64,000 nucleotides of DNA. It comes from Paguma larvata (taxonomy: Eukaryota > Chordata > Mammalia > Carnivora > Viverridae). Of this stretch, positions 37,311 through 48,304 are shown one piece after another (position 1 is the first letter of the stretch; each line of letters begins with the position of its first letter). The notes beneath the pieces were generated by a model. The model did no database searches. It was not told the DNA's origin and saw nothing but the letters and a program-made list of their open reading frames with translations. The stretch spans positions 25,328,247-25,392,246 of the forward strand of contig CM057830.1 in the NCBI GenBank assembly GCA_030068075.1, given 5' to 3'. Position numbers and translations under genes: made by a program.

Positions 37311-37783
37311 TGAATGGCCTCTCAAAGGCCTTTCAGGTCACAATCTTAGAATCTACAATTTAAGCGCAAAATGCTACAATTTCCTTTGGGAATCCTCTTT
37401 CTTTGAGGGTAAAGTTATATTCGCTTTCAAAATGATTCAGCAAAATTTTGGAAACTATTAGGAATACACGGAGAAGTCTTCCTTTTTGGGGCTGAGGGGC
37501 CCTATTCTCATGAATATGTTTGAATAATTTTAATTTCCACTTGATAATAGTTTGAGGAGAAATTCAACAATCCCATATACTCTATAATGATTTCCAACAA
37601 AGATCCTTTCTTGGAAGGAGTTAAATAATGTAAGAAGGCTAAGGTAATTTTACTGAAATGAATCCTTTATTTCTGTTAAAATGCAGGACACAGGGGTAAA
37701 TTAAAAATCTCTTCTGATCATCATCCTTTAATTAACCATCGTCGATGTTATTCTCCTCCTCCAGCTGACACACATACAGGCGA
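37311..37783. other. Unassigned intron 50 sequence
   Basis: Nothing recognised. Confidence 0.5.
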
Positions 37784-37813
37784 ACACATGCGCGTACGCA
37801 CACGCGCGCGCGG

Positions 37814-37845
<32 letters not shown>
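37784..37845. repeat. Alternating CG/CA dinucleotide tract
   Basis: Strict purine-pyrimidine alternation over 37784-37812 (CpG-rich) and 37814-37845 ((CA)n), broken by one extra G. Confidence 0.95.
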
Positions 37846-37847
<2 letters not shown>

Positions 37848-39044
37848 AAACTTCCAGGAATGCTTCCAACAAGCATTAGAAATGATGGATTAGAACTTCT
37901 TTTCCTCTGCCAATTCAGACCTCAAAGCTTGGCCCCAACCAGACATGGTAACCAAGCAATAAAACTGCCAAAAGGTTAAGAGAGGGAGAAGGAAGGGAAC
38001 TTCATCTTCACAAAATGGATAATTAACATCTAAATACTCTAGTTCTCACTCTCACATCCACCCTGTTAAAGGGAACATTGTTGAAGAATGTTCCTGCGAC
38101 AGGGAACTCCCACTTGCCTACATTAGAAAGATCTCCTTCTGATCCACGTGAGCAATACCAGGGCCTCCCTGTCTGGGCTTACTGCTGTCACCTCCCCTTG
38201 TATGGTGTGACCCATCTCGTCATATTTGAAGTACCCTCACCTCCTCTGCATCTCACCGATGCATACAAATATGATTTGCTTAATTTACTGCTGCCAAGAG
38301 TTGGAGGGTCTCTGTAGTCTCTCAGAGATTTGAACTGTCTTGAGGAGGGTCTAAAATTCATTTCTTATAACTGTTACTATAATCGATGAGGGGACTTCAC
38401 ATTTTTGGTACAAAATCTTACTCCCAGTGTATTAGACTCGGAGAAAGTTTTTAAGGTTTAAAGTGTTTAATTATAACGCTTATGATGGTATACACGTGTC
38501 TCCGTGTTTTCAGTAGAGTAATAATCATTTATTGAGGCAGAGAAAGCCTCGGATCCACTGGAGCTGACATGATTTAGCCTAAAGGTACAGCTGAAGCAGA
38601 GCTAACAGTGGGAAACAGGGGAACCAGGAAAGGAAACGGGTGGCACGCCTCCTTGTGCTTCTGAGAATGATGGGGACCCAAAAGGTGAGTGAGAATGTGA
38701 GAACTGACAGCTTCCTTCCTTTCTTCAGTCATGATCCTTGCAGATAAAGGCCATTTTCACAATGAATTAATCATTTTATCACAATTTAAATTAAACAAAT
38801 AATAGTGGTATGCCAAGATTAGATTTAGGCTCCAATTAACCTCATGCTTTTCTCAAACTACCTAGATACTTGAAGTATTATTGAAATAGCTTTGGAACGC
38901 TTTAATTCAACTGTAGAGAGGCAAGTGAAGTTCAAATAATAAGTGTATAAATAACCTTCTATGTGAGTATTTGATATTTAAATATAGCCTTCAAAAGTTT
39001 GAATGAAGATAAATGAATCACTGCTTGAGAGATGGTGTTCTGAT
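37846..39044. other. Unassigned intron 50 sequence
   Basis: Nothing recognised. Confidence 0.5.
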
Positions 39045-39335
39045 TAATAGCATAAGCTTTGGAATCACAGAGACCCAACTTTGAATATCCACTCTGACAC
39101 TTACTAGCTTTATAGCTTCGGACAAATTATTTAATCTTTTTTATTTTTAAGCAAGCTTCACACCCAGCACAGAGCCCAACATGGGGCTTGAAACTCATGA
39201 ACCCAAGATCAAGACCAGAGCTGAGATCAGAGGTTGGATGCTTAACCGACCGAACCACCCAGGTGTCCCTATTTAATCTTTCTGACCCTAGATTTTCTCA
39301 TCTGCAAGATGGAAATCACAGCACAATTCATTCAA
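39045..39335 (+). repeat. MIR SINE split by a felid SINE
   Basis: CACTCTGACACTTACTAGCT before and TTTTCTCATCTGCAAGATGG after the SINE join into one MIR. Confidence 0.8.
39140..39270 (-). repeat. Shortened felid SINE inside MIR
   Basis: Reversed SINE of only 131 bp ending ACCGAACCACCCAGGTGTCC; the CT-rich part is missing. Duplication ATTTAATCTT at 39129-39138 and 39271-39280. Confidence 0.9.
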
Positions 39336-39359
39336 AAGACCTAACAGTGACACTAATGC

Positions 39360-39722
39360 TATGACCTGTTGTATTAATTTCATTTCCCCTGGAGTAGACC
39401 CTGAGACAGGAATTTGAGTACAAGTAGTTTCAAAAACCTGTGCTGGAAGAGTAAGGAAAGGAATAGTAATGGGAAGGCATGCTAATAAACAGGTTATCAC
39501 CGTGGGCAGCTGTGGCTCAACCCAATGGAGACTTGTGGTTTGCAACATGCCTCAGAGCTGTCCTACCCAGGAAGTGAAGAGGAGATATTTATCCATCACC
39601 TCCTGTCCACCAGTCATGGAGTGCCATTCCAGGGATATTTTCTCCCCACCATTTCCAACCTACCCTGCCAGCGAGTGAGCTTCTCCTGTGGAAGAGAGAG
39701 CCTGGGCAGAATCATAGGTCCT
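39360..39722. repeat. Unclassified interspersed repeat, copy 2
   Basis: GGAATAGTAATGGGAAGGCA and GGGCAGCTGTGGCTCAACCC align loosely in order with the stretch at 24540-24960. Family unknown to me. Confidence 0.4.
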
Positions 39723-39774
39723 TGAATTTAGAAGCCTTGAGGTTGACAGGAAGGACTAGTGCTGAGACGATAGG

Positions 39775-39965
39775 AGCAGGGCACTCAGGGCCAAATTTGA
39801 CCCACCTGCCCCTGTGGGTTTCTGTAAATAAAGTGTTAATGGACTACAGCCTTACCATTGTCCATGGTATTGCTGCTTTTAATATGCAATGACAAAGCTG
39901 ATTGCATGACCCACAAAGCTCTTTACGGATATTTACTATCTGGCTCTTTACAAAAAGTTGGTAGC
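39775..39965 (-). repeat. hAT-Charlie MITE (MER3-like)
   Basis: CAGGGCCAAATTTGACCCAC, CTGTAAATAAAGTGTTAATG and TATTTACTATCTGGCTCTTT follow the order of the copy at 28805. Confidence 0.75.
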
Positions 39966-40682
39966 ACAACTGAGATTAGAATTTAGGCTTCTTGACCTCT
40001 AATGCAGCACTTTTGTAATTACACTTGAGGCTTTCTCTCTCCAAAATTAATTACAGGAAGGGATGGTCTGACCAGTGTTTAATCAACTAGAAACCTCTAT
40101 TAATGGGCGCTTCTATGTGTCTATATATACCATGGTCATTCATTTCATAGCTATTATCCTGGGACATTTGAAGAACTCCAATATCCTGATTTGGAGTCTT
40201 CACATTTGTATGTTCTGTATGCAATTTATTTCAAAAAATGCTAAATCGGGTATTGTGGAATGTAAATGTTCCCAGACCCAGCAGCTTGTGGATAAGAAAG
40301 GATTCACATTGACATTTACAACCAGATTTGCTGGCTCTTTGCCTCCATCTGCCATGCAGGCCTTTGGTCCCATGCAAAGTCCTGTCTACCTAAGTGTTTC
40401 TGAGACTCTCTAGGGGAGTTTTGTATAAGCATGGCTGTTCTCCCCCATGGTCTCCAGGCTGCTGGGCTAGGCCAACAGTGCCTGGACTTAGTGTGCTGTC
40501 CATCTTCTTGAACTTACAAGCTACAGAGTCCTTGAAACTTGGAAACTCTTGAGAAGTGGTGCGCTGAAATATCATGGAGTTCCCTTTGGCTTCCACAGCA
40601 CTGGATCTCACTCAAATTCCACTCCATGTTGCATGGAGGAAGATGGATGAACTCCTTCTTGTCACCACTCAGGCCTGTAGGG
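39966..40682. other. Unassigned intron 50 sequence
   Basis: Nothing recognised. The 112-codon open frame at 40075-40413 has no domain or splice context. Confidence 0.5.
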
Positions 40683-41088
40683 GTAGTTCTTAAAGTGCAG
40701 TCCCAGGACCAGTAGCATTAGCATCACCTGGGGACTTCTGAGAGATGCAAATTCTCAGGCCTTACACTAGATCTACTGACTCAGTAACGCTGGAGTTGAA
40801 ACCTAACAATCTGTGCTTTAATATGAAATGGGCGATTTTTTAAAATATTTATTTATTTTTGAGAGAGAGAGAGAGAGTGAGAGCAGAGGAGGGGCAGAGA
40901 GAGAGGGAGACACAAAATCCAAAGCAGGCTCCAGGCTCTGAGCTGTCAGCACAGAGCCCCAAGAGAGGCTCGAACTTACAAACCACAAGACCATGACTTG
41001 AGCCAAAGTCGATGCTTAACCGACTGAGCCACCCAGGCACCCCTGAAATGGGTGATTTTAATGAAGGTAAAGCTTGAGAACCATTGGC
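40683..41088 (-). repeat. MER5A-like hAT MITE split by a SINE
   Basis: Reversed MITE: TAAAGTGCAGTCCCAGGACC, TTAGCATCACCTGGGGACTT, AATTCTCAGGCCTTACACTA, CAATCTGTGCTTTAA, then after the SINE GCTTGAGAACCATTG. Confidence 0.88.
40840..41043 (-). repeat. Felid SINE inside a MER5A-like MITE
   Basis: Reversed, near consensus. Duplication TGAAATGGGCGATTTT (40824-40839) and TGAAATGGGTGATTTT (41044-41059), a single CpG-type change. Confidence 0.96.
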
Positions 41089-41159
41089 AGAGGACGTTGG
41101 ATGGGGACCAACATTTTTATCTTGGCTTCCCTCCCTTTTCCCCAGAGTAGTGGTCTGTG

Positions 41160-41700
41160 TGAAAAGATGGCCACCATAAAGTCTCCCATCCCTGTATGCA
41201 CCCTCTTTGCAATGACATTGCAGCTCTTATTTCGAGAGGCGGTCTATCTCTCCACCCCCTGAGTCCAAGCTGGCCTTACAACTTCTGTGCCAATAGAACG
41301 GAGCATAAGTGATGTTGTATGAATTCCAGAGTGTAGGCAGCAAGAGATCTTGTGGCTTCCACTCTCACCCTCTTCAAACACTGGCCTGAGAATGCCGTGT
41401 AATGAAGCCCAGTCCAGCCCACTGGAGGAGGAGAGGCCTTGTGAAGAACCAAGGTCCTCTAGCCAACAGCCAGCTATCAGATATTTGAGTGAGTCCGTTT
41501 TCGACCACTAGCTCCTGTTGTGATGCCACAGAACTGCATGCACAGAAATACGTATCCAAGACCTCCAGAATAACTATCCAGCTCACCACAGCCTAAACTG
41601 CAGACCCACAGAATCAGGGGCAAGTAAATATCTCTTGTTTTAAGCCATTACATTTGTGATGTTTTTAGGTAGAAATTGGTAACTGATATACTCAGGTACC
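41160..41700 (+). repeat. MLT1-type MaLR LTR
   Basis: GTGCCAATAGAACGGAGCAT in the middle and GTTTTAAGCCATTACATTTG with AATTGGTAACTGATA at the end give the MLT1 pattern. Non-coding ancient LTR. Confidence 0.75.
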
Positions 41701-42124
41701 CAAGCAATACTGTCTGCAAAAAAAATTTTTTTTCCAGCATGGCTTTCTGTAAATTGAAACAATTTATATGGCTCAGGCAGTACCACCCCATCATATTATA
41801 TAATTTAAGTAGGCAGCCGGGAGGGAGCTTAGTTTAGCCATTTTTAAAAAGCCCTTTGGGCCTCAGTTTCTACATATATCAAAAATATTCAGGCAGTTGA
41901 AAATTTCAATCATTATTCCAGGTTCAGAGTTGTATAGTTCTAAGAAATTCAAACAGAATAAACTGATTTCTTCTACTCCTTAAGTAGAAAAAACACAGAA
42001 ACATATCTCACTTTTATTCCTCATACACCCAAGATTGAGTTAAATAACATTAACTTCTGGCTAGCTGCTTTCCTATCTAGAATTTCCATTAGCTTCTTGG
42101 ACAGAGAGATAGCAAAGGCACAGC

Positions 42125-42125
<1 letters not shown>

Positions 42126-42155
<30 letters not shown>

Positions 42156-42159
42156 CACA
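42126..42159. repeat. (AAAAC)n microsatellite
   Basis: Six or so AAAAC units directly before a MIR. Confidence 0.9.
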
Positions 42160-42290
42160 GACTTTGGAGCTGACATACTTGGATTGGAATCTTGGCTTTG
42201 TTTCTTCCCAGCTGTGTGGTCTTAATTTAGCTCTTTCCGTCTCTAAGCCTTGGGACACTCACCTTATAAAAATTGTGTATACATGTGTTT
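42160..42290 (+). repeat. MIR SINE
   Basis: CTTGGATTGGAATCTTGGCT and CCAGCTGTGTGGTCTTAATT match the MIR core. Confidence 0.75.
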
Positions 42291-42929
42291 TGCAATTAAT
42301 TTGAGGATAAAGACAGATATGTAAAAGTGAGTACCACAACAATAGGAGTGCAATGGAAAAAGCTTACTAGGATGAATTACATTGTATGACAAAACAGTAG
42401 ATGAGATAATAATCATGTATACGAAGATACTACAAATTAGATTTTCCTTTTTCATCTTCTGTTTATTTCAGATTATCTTTCTGGAAGTCAAGAAGTCAGG
42501 AATATAAACAATTCTGAATTCTGATGTTGAGACGACCACATTAAAGACAGAAGAACGTTTCCTTTGAATAAGAGCAGTTCTGGATCTACCAACCTCCCTA
42601 CTGGTTCTCTGCACTCAACATTTGTGCATTGAACATTTTTGCTTTAGGCCCAGCTTTGTGTCAGTTTGCTACAGGGGATGAAAGCCCCTGCTTTTGGGAA
42701 AATTCCTCTCTCCTTCCATTCTTCTCCTGCTCTGACCCCAACTCCACCGGCTCTCACCAGTTGCTTGGAGCTTGAGGGCATTCCCAGACCCTCCCTACCT
42801 ACCAGCACCAACAGGACTGGGGGTGTGGTGGAGGGGTGGGACTCTGAGGAGGGGAGAAGTAGGGTAAGAGTTGGGAAAGATGCTGCTCCCCCTGCTTCTT
42901 CCCGTGTCTTTCCCTGCTGCGCTGGTATC
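42291..42929. other. Unassigned intron 50 sequence
   Basis: A GC-richer patch at 42660-42900 carries overlapping open frames on both strands (42666-43097 plus, 42644-43000 minus). No protein family is recognisable. Confidence 0.45.
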
Positions 42930-43498
42930 ACTGGTCTTTTCGATATTCCTCCATCTTGCTCCACTTCAAGGCCTTTGCTATGGCTGTTCTCTGTGCCCAC
43001 CAGAATAGTTTCCCCCAGATATATGCATGGCTCACATCCTCATTTCCATCAACTTATGATGTCCTCAAATGTTCTCTTAGTAGAAAAGCTTTCCTGACCA
43101 ACCTGCAGATAATCATGTCTTCATTCCCTCCCCCTTTATCTCTTACTCTGATCTCTTGTTATCCTTGACTATATTTCTCCGACTCCAGTGCACGTGGTGA
43201 ATCACCTGGGTATCCTATTAAAGTGCAGATTCTGAATCACTGGGTCTGGGGTAGGGCCTGAGATTCTGCATTTCTAACTAGTGCCCATTAGACATCAGTC
43301 TACGGATTACACTCTGGAACACTTGACAGAATTGAGATGGTATCTATTTTCTTCTTTATTAGCTCATGCTTTTTCTCTTCCAGAGTATATGTTTCGGGAA
43401 TGGAGAGACCATCTTATTCGATTTATTGTCCTCGGCACCTAGTATGATGCCCAATACATAATAAGTACCCAACAAATACTTACCAAGCGAACAAATCA
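42930..43498 (+). repeat. L2 LINE 3' end split by a MITE
   Basis: CAAGGCCTTTGCTATGGCTG, then CTTTCCTGACCAACCTGCAG, and after the MITE TTGTCCTCGGCACCTAGTAT and ATAAGTACCCAACAAATACT. Confidence 0.8.
43187..43325 (+). repeat. MER5A-like hAT MITE inside L2
   Basis: GTGAATCACCTGGGTATCCT, CTGAATCACTGGGTCTGGGG and GATTCTGCATTTCTAACTAG follow the MER5A order. Confidence 0.8.
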
Positions 43499-45184
43499 CA
43501 TAGGTTGTTGGAAATCCAAACTGGAATTTGGAATGTATTTTCCATTATAAACATTATTGTTACATTTAGGTATTTCATAGATTAAATAGAATTCTGTGCC
43601 CTGGCTTTAGAAACTTCCTACCATGTGGAAAGTGGCTCAAGTAGGAGCATAAACCCATAATTATGTTCAGAGTTCAACAAATTTATAAACAAATCATTGG
43701 AACCCAATGTTTTTATGGAGTTACAGAGTGAGGCTGAACATAGCAGAGAAAGCTAGAAAACAACTACCAATGAATGATTATATAGGAACACCTTTGCATA
43801 TGTGCTGAGGGAACCAAAAATTATAGTCACAAAAAGAAATAAACCTGATATAATTACTTGAATATAAACCCTGATATGGCAGATTGACAAAGAAAACAAA
43901 ACAAAACATAAAAAGGAATGTTTCTACTTCTTTTTCAAGTTTCTAGTGTCATTAAATGTAACTCTGATGACTACTCAGAAGCCCCAGGGGGCACACAAGA
44001 CACACTGTCCCCAGATTCTATGGCCTCTTTTAACTTCAATGCTATTTATGTCTTCTATTGAATTATCATTGTGCTACCCTGGTGGTGGCATTTCCAGTGT
44101 GGTGTGTTTCTACTTGACATAAAATAAAAATCAACTTTACTTGAAGAATCAGTCACCATGCTTCAATACTTCAATCATTTGATCTTTGAAAAATAGACAA
44201 GGCAAAAAACAAAGCACTCCTCCCTCCCGAGATGTTTTTAGTTGTGCCTAATTATAGAACTGGTACAGCAAAATTTTCTGGCTCCCTCTCCCTGAGATTC
44301 AAAGCCAGCATTGACAGTGCCACAAGATTTTATGCATACCTTCCACTAACGAATGAAAAAGAAGTGAAATAAACTGGAAATCTTCAGTAAAAACAGAAGT
44401 CAAAGCTATGGCTAAATGAAGAAACATTCCTTCCCAAGTCGGCTTGTGGTAGCCATGGTCTTTATTTTTCTTGAATCACACGTGGAAGAGATCTTAAAAT
44501 TGCTGTCGAAAAGGACACGGGGAGATTCTAGGAGGATTCCCTGTGGCTTCAGTGATTTGTATTGGCATATTTGAAGAATACCGTCTAAATGATATAGATT
44601 CATGGCGATGGAATCCTCATGTATTTAGTGCAAGCTTGTACTCGGATATACTCCACTCTGACTCCCTCTTTTCAGGGTCAACACACCCAGCCCTGCTGCC
44701 TGGGATGATGGTTGTTGATGGTATTCTCTACTAGGAATTGCTCTTTCAAGGTTTCCTTTTCAGCCTAGTAGGCAGTCCAAAGCTGGACAATGACTGACTG
44801 GTTTGGGAATACCAAGTCCACCCCTCTTCCTGCAATTCAGGACAGCCCACAGAACCAGCCCAGCTCTAAGGCTCCCGTGGACGTGGCTAAGGCCTCTGTT
44901 GTGGTAAAATGGCCCTTTAGCTTCATTCGCTGTCTACTCCCATCTACCTCTCTTCGTCACTGGTATATCTCTGGAGAACAAACCCCGGTATATATTTGTC
45001 ATCCGGCAATCTGAATCAGAGTCTGTTCCCAAGGAACCTACTCTAAGGCATTTTGCATAGTAAATGACACTAAGGTTTATTCCTATTTTCATAATTGCAG
45101 CAAATTTTCTCTTATGACCAGAGATCACCTCTCTGTTGTGCTTCTGAGCAAATGGCTACGACCAAAGAGCACGTAATTGAGCAT
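43499..45184. other. Unassigned intron 50 sequence next to exon 50
   Basis: No repeat family recognised in the 1.7 kb downstream of exon 50. Open frames at 44412-45128 are not splice-compatible dystrophin sequence. Confidence 0.5.
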
Positions 45185-45190
45185 ACTTAC
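45185..45190 (-). promoter_or_regulatory. DMD: 5' splice site of exon 50
   Basis: The minus strand reads GCCT|GTAAGT. The intronic six bases match the U1 consensus perfectly, which compensates for the poor exonic end (CCT in place of CAG). Confidence 0.95.
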
Positions 45191-45299
45191 AGGCTCCCAC
45201 AGCGGTCAGCCCAGGAGCTGGGCTAGGCTGCTTTGCCTTGAGCTCTTGAAGTAAGTGGGTTACTGCCTTCCAATCAGAGCTCAGATCTTCAAACTTTCT
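45191..45299 (-). CDS. DMD: Dystrophin exon 50 (end of spectrin-like repeat 19 into hinge 3)
   Basis: The minus strand reads RKFEDLSSDWKAVTHLLQEL, then KAKQPSPAPGLTAVGA plus one leftover base that pairs with exon 51 to make serine. The length is 109 bp, identical to human exon 50 (bases 7201-7309, about residues 2401-2437). The first half is the last amphipathic helix of rod repeat 19, with the heptad-like WKAVTHLLQEL. The proline-rich QPSPAPG marks the start of hinge 3, a flexible non-helical break in the rod. Because 109 is not a multiple of three, loss of this exon alone shifts the frame, whereas exons 50 and 51 together (342 bp) keep it. Acceptor AG is at 45300-45301 and donor GT at 45189-45190. 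The human counterpart as remembered differs at about nine positions, as expected for a tolerant hinge. No stop or frameshift. Confidence 0.98.
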
Positions 45300-45340
45300 C
45301 TGTAATAGAAAATCACACATGTTATTTATTTGATTAACAT
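45300..45340 (-). promoter_or_regulatory. DMD: 3' splice site of exon 50
   Basis: The minus strand ends GATTTTCTATTACAG before the exon. The pyrimidine tract is short and interrupted. A branch-point-like GTTAATC lies about 35 nt upstream of the AG. The site looks moderate rather than strong. Confidence 0.85.
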
Positions 45341-45479
45341 CTTTAAGCTTACTTAATTCATGATGTTATTAATTTACTTTACGAATTCATTATTGTATTT
45401 CTATTGTATTTTACTTCTAAATTAATTTTTCTGGGTAGAATTCCTTGTGTAGGTATTATAATTATTTTAGCCAACCACC

Positions 45480-45575
45480 TTACAAATATTTATTGATTGT
45501 TTGCTACATTCAGGCTCTTGCTCCAGGCACAGTTTCACTGAAAGGAAGTAGAGTGCAAACCTTAATGAGAGGAAA
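45480..45575 (-). repeat. L2 3' end fragment, antisense
   Basis: AAATATTTATTGATTGTTTG then CAGGCTCTTGCTCCAGGCAC, the antisense L2 terminus. Confidence 0.6.
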
Positions 45576-45834
45576 ACAAACACACAAACCAAAAACATTG
45601 TCTTCTCAGCAATTTCCTTGACCCTCTTAAATAGTATCTAGTGTGTCTGCATAGGAGAATTATCCAGCATATATTAAAACATATCACGATGTACAGGTTC
45701 ACCCCAGATCAATTATATTAGAGTCTCTTGAAGGGGAGGGTGTGGTAACCTTGGGGATATGACACTCAGAGTTCACTTAAAGGAAGGACACTTGTCCCAA
45801 ATGGTAGAAAAGACTTTGTGAGACTAAGCAAAAA

Positions 45835-46045
45835 CCAGGGGGAGGGGAAGAGGGGAAAGGAAGAAAAGACACAGAGAGGGAGGGAGATAAAACATAAGAG
45901 ACTCTCAAAGACTAAGAAAAAAACTGAGGGTAAGGGGGATGAGGGAGGGGGGAGAGGGGGTGATGGGCATTAAAAAGGGCACATGTTGGGATGAACACTG
46001 GGTGTTATATGTAAACCAATTTGAAAATAAACTATTATAAAAAAA
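45835..46045 (+). repeat. Carnivore L1 3' end
   Basis: AAAACATAAGAGACTCTCAA, GATGGGCATTAAAAAGGGCA and TGTTGGGATGAACACTGGGT form a younger carnivore L1 3' UTR, closing with an A-rich tail. Confidence 0.9.
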
Positions 46046-46055
46046 TGAGATAGGA

Positions 46056-46150
46056 AAGAAGGAACAGAGGGAGGGAGATAGGAAGAGAAGAAAAAAAAAA
46101 AAGAAAGAGAAAGGAAGGAAGGAAAGAAGGAAGAAGGGAAGAAAGGAAGT
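46056..46150. repeat. Purine-rich (GGAA/GAAG)n tract
   Basis: Nearly all A and G, with GGAAGGAAGGAAAGAAGGAA inside. It follows the L1 tail and probably grew from it. Confidence 0.9.
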
Positions 46151-46392
46151 TAAAAGAGGTTATTTTTAATTTTTTTCTATAGAGAAAGGCAAATTATATC
46201 ACATAGAAACAGATCTACACAAAGAAACAGAGCAATATAAATTAAAACTTAAGTGGGTAAATGTGAAATATTTATATTTGAATTTATTTTTAAATTTAAG
46301 TTTTAAATTGAATAGACAATGACTACTCATAATAAACAGTAAAATGTGGAATTTTATAACTTATGTTGAAATAAAATGTCTGCCAACAGTAA

Positions 46393-46432
46393 CACAAAAA
46401 AAAAAAAAAAGAAAAAGAAAAAGAAAAGATGT
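46393..46432. repeat. A-rich run with (GAAAAA)n
   Basis: About 16 A followed by GAAAAAGAAAAAGAAAAG. Confidence 0.9.
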
Positions 46433-46997
46433 CCGTGGTCCTTTAGGGACTGTCTCGGTTGCAGAGAGCCACCTTGTGCAAGAGGGTGCCCTTCAAGGAC
46501 TGATCAAGGGGATGGTATGTAGGGCCAGCCAATTTTGCTCAAAGCAGGATAATTTTGAAGTGTCATTTCAGCTCCAGAGCTCCTGGTGGAGTCACCAAAC
46601 CTGTATATGGCTGGTAGTGTGCTGGTATACGTTAAATAACCAGCTCTCTGAAAAAATCCTAATTTTTGTGTTTGCCAATTTCAGTGGTGTAAACTATTGT
46701 AAACGACACTAGCCAATTCCAAGTTATCGAGATGTCCGGGGGCTCACAAAATGCTGGAAAATGTGACAACGGACCCTCATGAACAGAGGCAAGCTGACTC
46801 CATGGTTAGCCATACGGTTACTTACTGCCCTCAAAATGTGAAGAGAAGTCATATGCGTTGGTTCTGGGCTGAGGCTTTTACAAGATGAGTGAGGCTTCTC
46901 TACCCTGCCTACTGGTTGGAAGCCAAGGACACTAGGGTCCTAGGAAAAACCTTCTCAATGGATTAGGGGGAGAATTCATCCTAATAGACTGGAGCAG
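46433..46997. other. Unassigned intron 49 sequence
   Basis: Nothing recognised. Confidence 0.5.
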
Positions 46998-47165
46998 CAG
47001 TGCTCATGCTTTGAGAGCATCAGAGCCCCTTGGAGGCTTTGTGAAACCACGATAGCTGGGTCCCCGTCCCAGAGTTCTAGATTCAGTAGATCTTGGGTGG
47101 GACCCAAGAATTTGCATTTCTAACAATGTTCTAGTTGATGCTGATGCTGACTGTCAGAAACCAAA
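46998..47165 (+). repeat. MER5A-like hAT MITE
   Basis: CAGAGTTCTAGATTCAGTAG, AAGAATTTGCATTTCTAACA and GTTGATGCTGATGCTGACTG. Confidence 0.85.
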
Positions 47166-48304
47166 GCCTAAAGTGATCATTCTACCTAATGAGTTATCTA
47201 AGCATCTACAATGGACTAGGTAGAAAAGCATTGTCCTTGAAAGAAATCAGAAAATAGGCCCTTAACTCCTTTTCTATAAGACCTAATTCCCTTAAGAAAT
47301 TCCACTTGAGAAAAGCTACCAAGAGAATAAATACTAAAACAAATACTAAAAATTCATCACTTCCTAATTTATATCATCTATGCTCTTGTGGTTCTTCATA
47401 TCTATTTTATCTGACATGATAGCAAATCAGTGATTTTAATTTTTTTTCTTTAGCCCACAGTTCATGTTGTTCAACATTCACATTGATATGTTCGCATCAT
47501 TGAATGTAACTCTTTATTTATTAAAACATAAGACTTGATTGAGTCCAAAGCAAACAAACCATGCCTCTGATCAGTGAGGAAAACTATAGTTGAAAGTCAT
47601 GACATGTGGAAGATATTTTTCCATTCTGACCTCAGAGCTAAACACTGAGAATTAAGTATGATAAAAGGCTAGTGGATTAAAACATATGTGGTCTCCCGAT
47701 TCCCCTGCAAAGTTGCAGTGACTTCCCAAGGACAGAATATTATGAAAAACCACGTTGATAACAAAAAAGTAGCAAGAGATAGTAGGGAGGCGATAATAAA
47801 CATAAAAGCAGATATTTAGAAAATGTAGTGGTCTCGGTCATTTATGGAAGGGATAACGGGGCAACATATGGTGAAGTCTCATCATACATCATTTAACTTA
47901 CAGGAAGTCACCTATATGTGCTGAGATGAAGAGAGCGAGAGATTACAAATTGATTTAAATACTGCTGGGATCTGCTTGCTCTCTCACTCAATAAGCATAT
48001 GGCTGTGGAGTGGCCAAGGAGAGACCGGAGTTTTCTATTCCTACCGTTGCCTTAGGTGCCACTCTCTTCTCATAGTATAAGCATCTCACTGCATTGAGTT
48101 TGCTTCTAATATTTAAAGATATATTTTTATCTTACAACCTGGCTTCTAAAAGCAAATTAACTACTTCATCTGGCTCTCAACTGAATGAACAGTGATCTGT
48201 GTTCCACTTCATAGTTCATGTGAATCAGTGTATAACAAAACAGAACAGTAATTGATACAACGATGCCCATGAAAATAAAGAAAAGTTTAAATTCCATGGT
48301 GTTT
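47166..48304. other. Unassigned intron 49 sequence
   Basis: Nothing recognised. Confidence 0.5.

Larger units (their letters stand above)
1806..45190 (-). other. DMD: DMD intron 50, complete
   Basis: This 43,385-bp intron lies between exon 50 (high coordinate) and exon 51 (low coordinate). It is close in size to the human intron (about 46 kb from memory). It holds most of the felid SINEs, several L2 pieces, two L1 families and MaLR LTRs, listed separately. No internal exon or alternative dystrophin promoter is recognisable; the known internal promoters (Dp260, Dp140, Dp116, Dp71) lie in other introns. Confidence 0.96.

Noticed and set aside
37784..37845. CpG island or promoter
   Set aside because: The CpGs are confined to a dinucleotide repeat; flanks are not GC-rich and no known DMD promoter lies in this intron.
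42260..42266. AAG|GTGAGT donor-like site on the gene strand
   Set aside because: Good donor match but no upstream pyrimidine tract or paired acceptor; it lies in a MIR. Expected by chance in 60 kb.
42666..43097. 143-codon open frame, the longest in the window
   Set aside because: It overlaps a 118-codon frame on the other strand, has low-complexity Ser/Pro composition and runs into L2 sequence. No family recognised.
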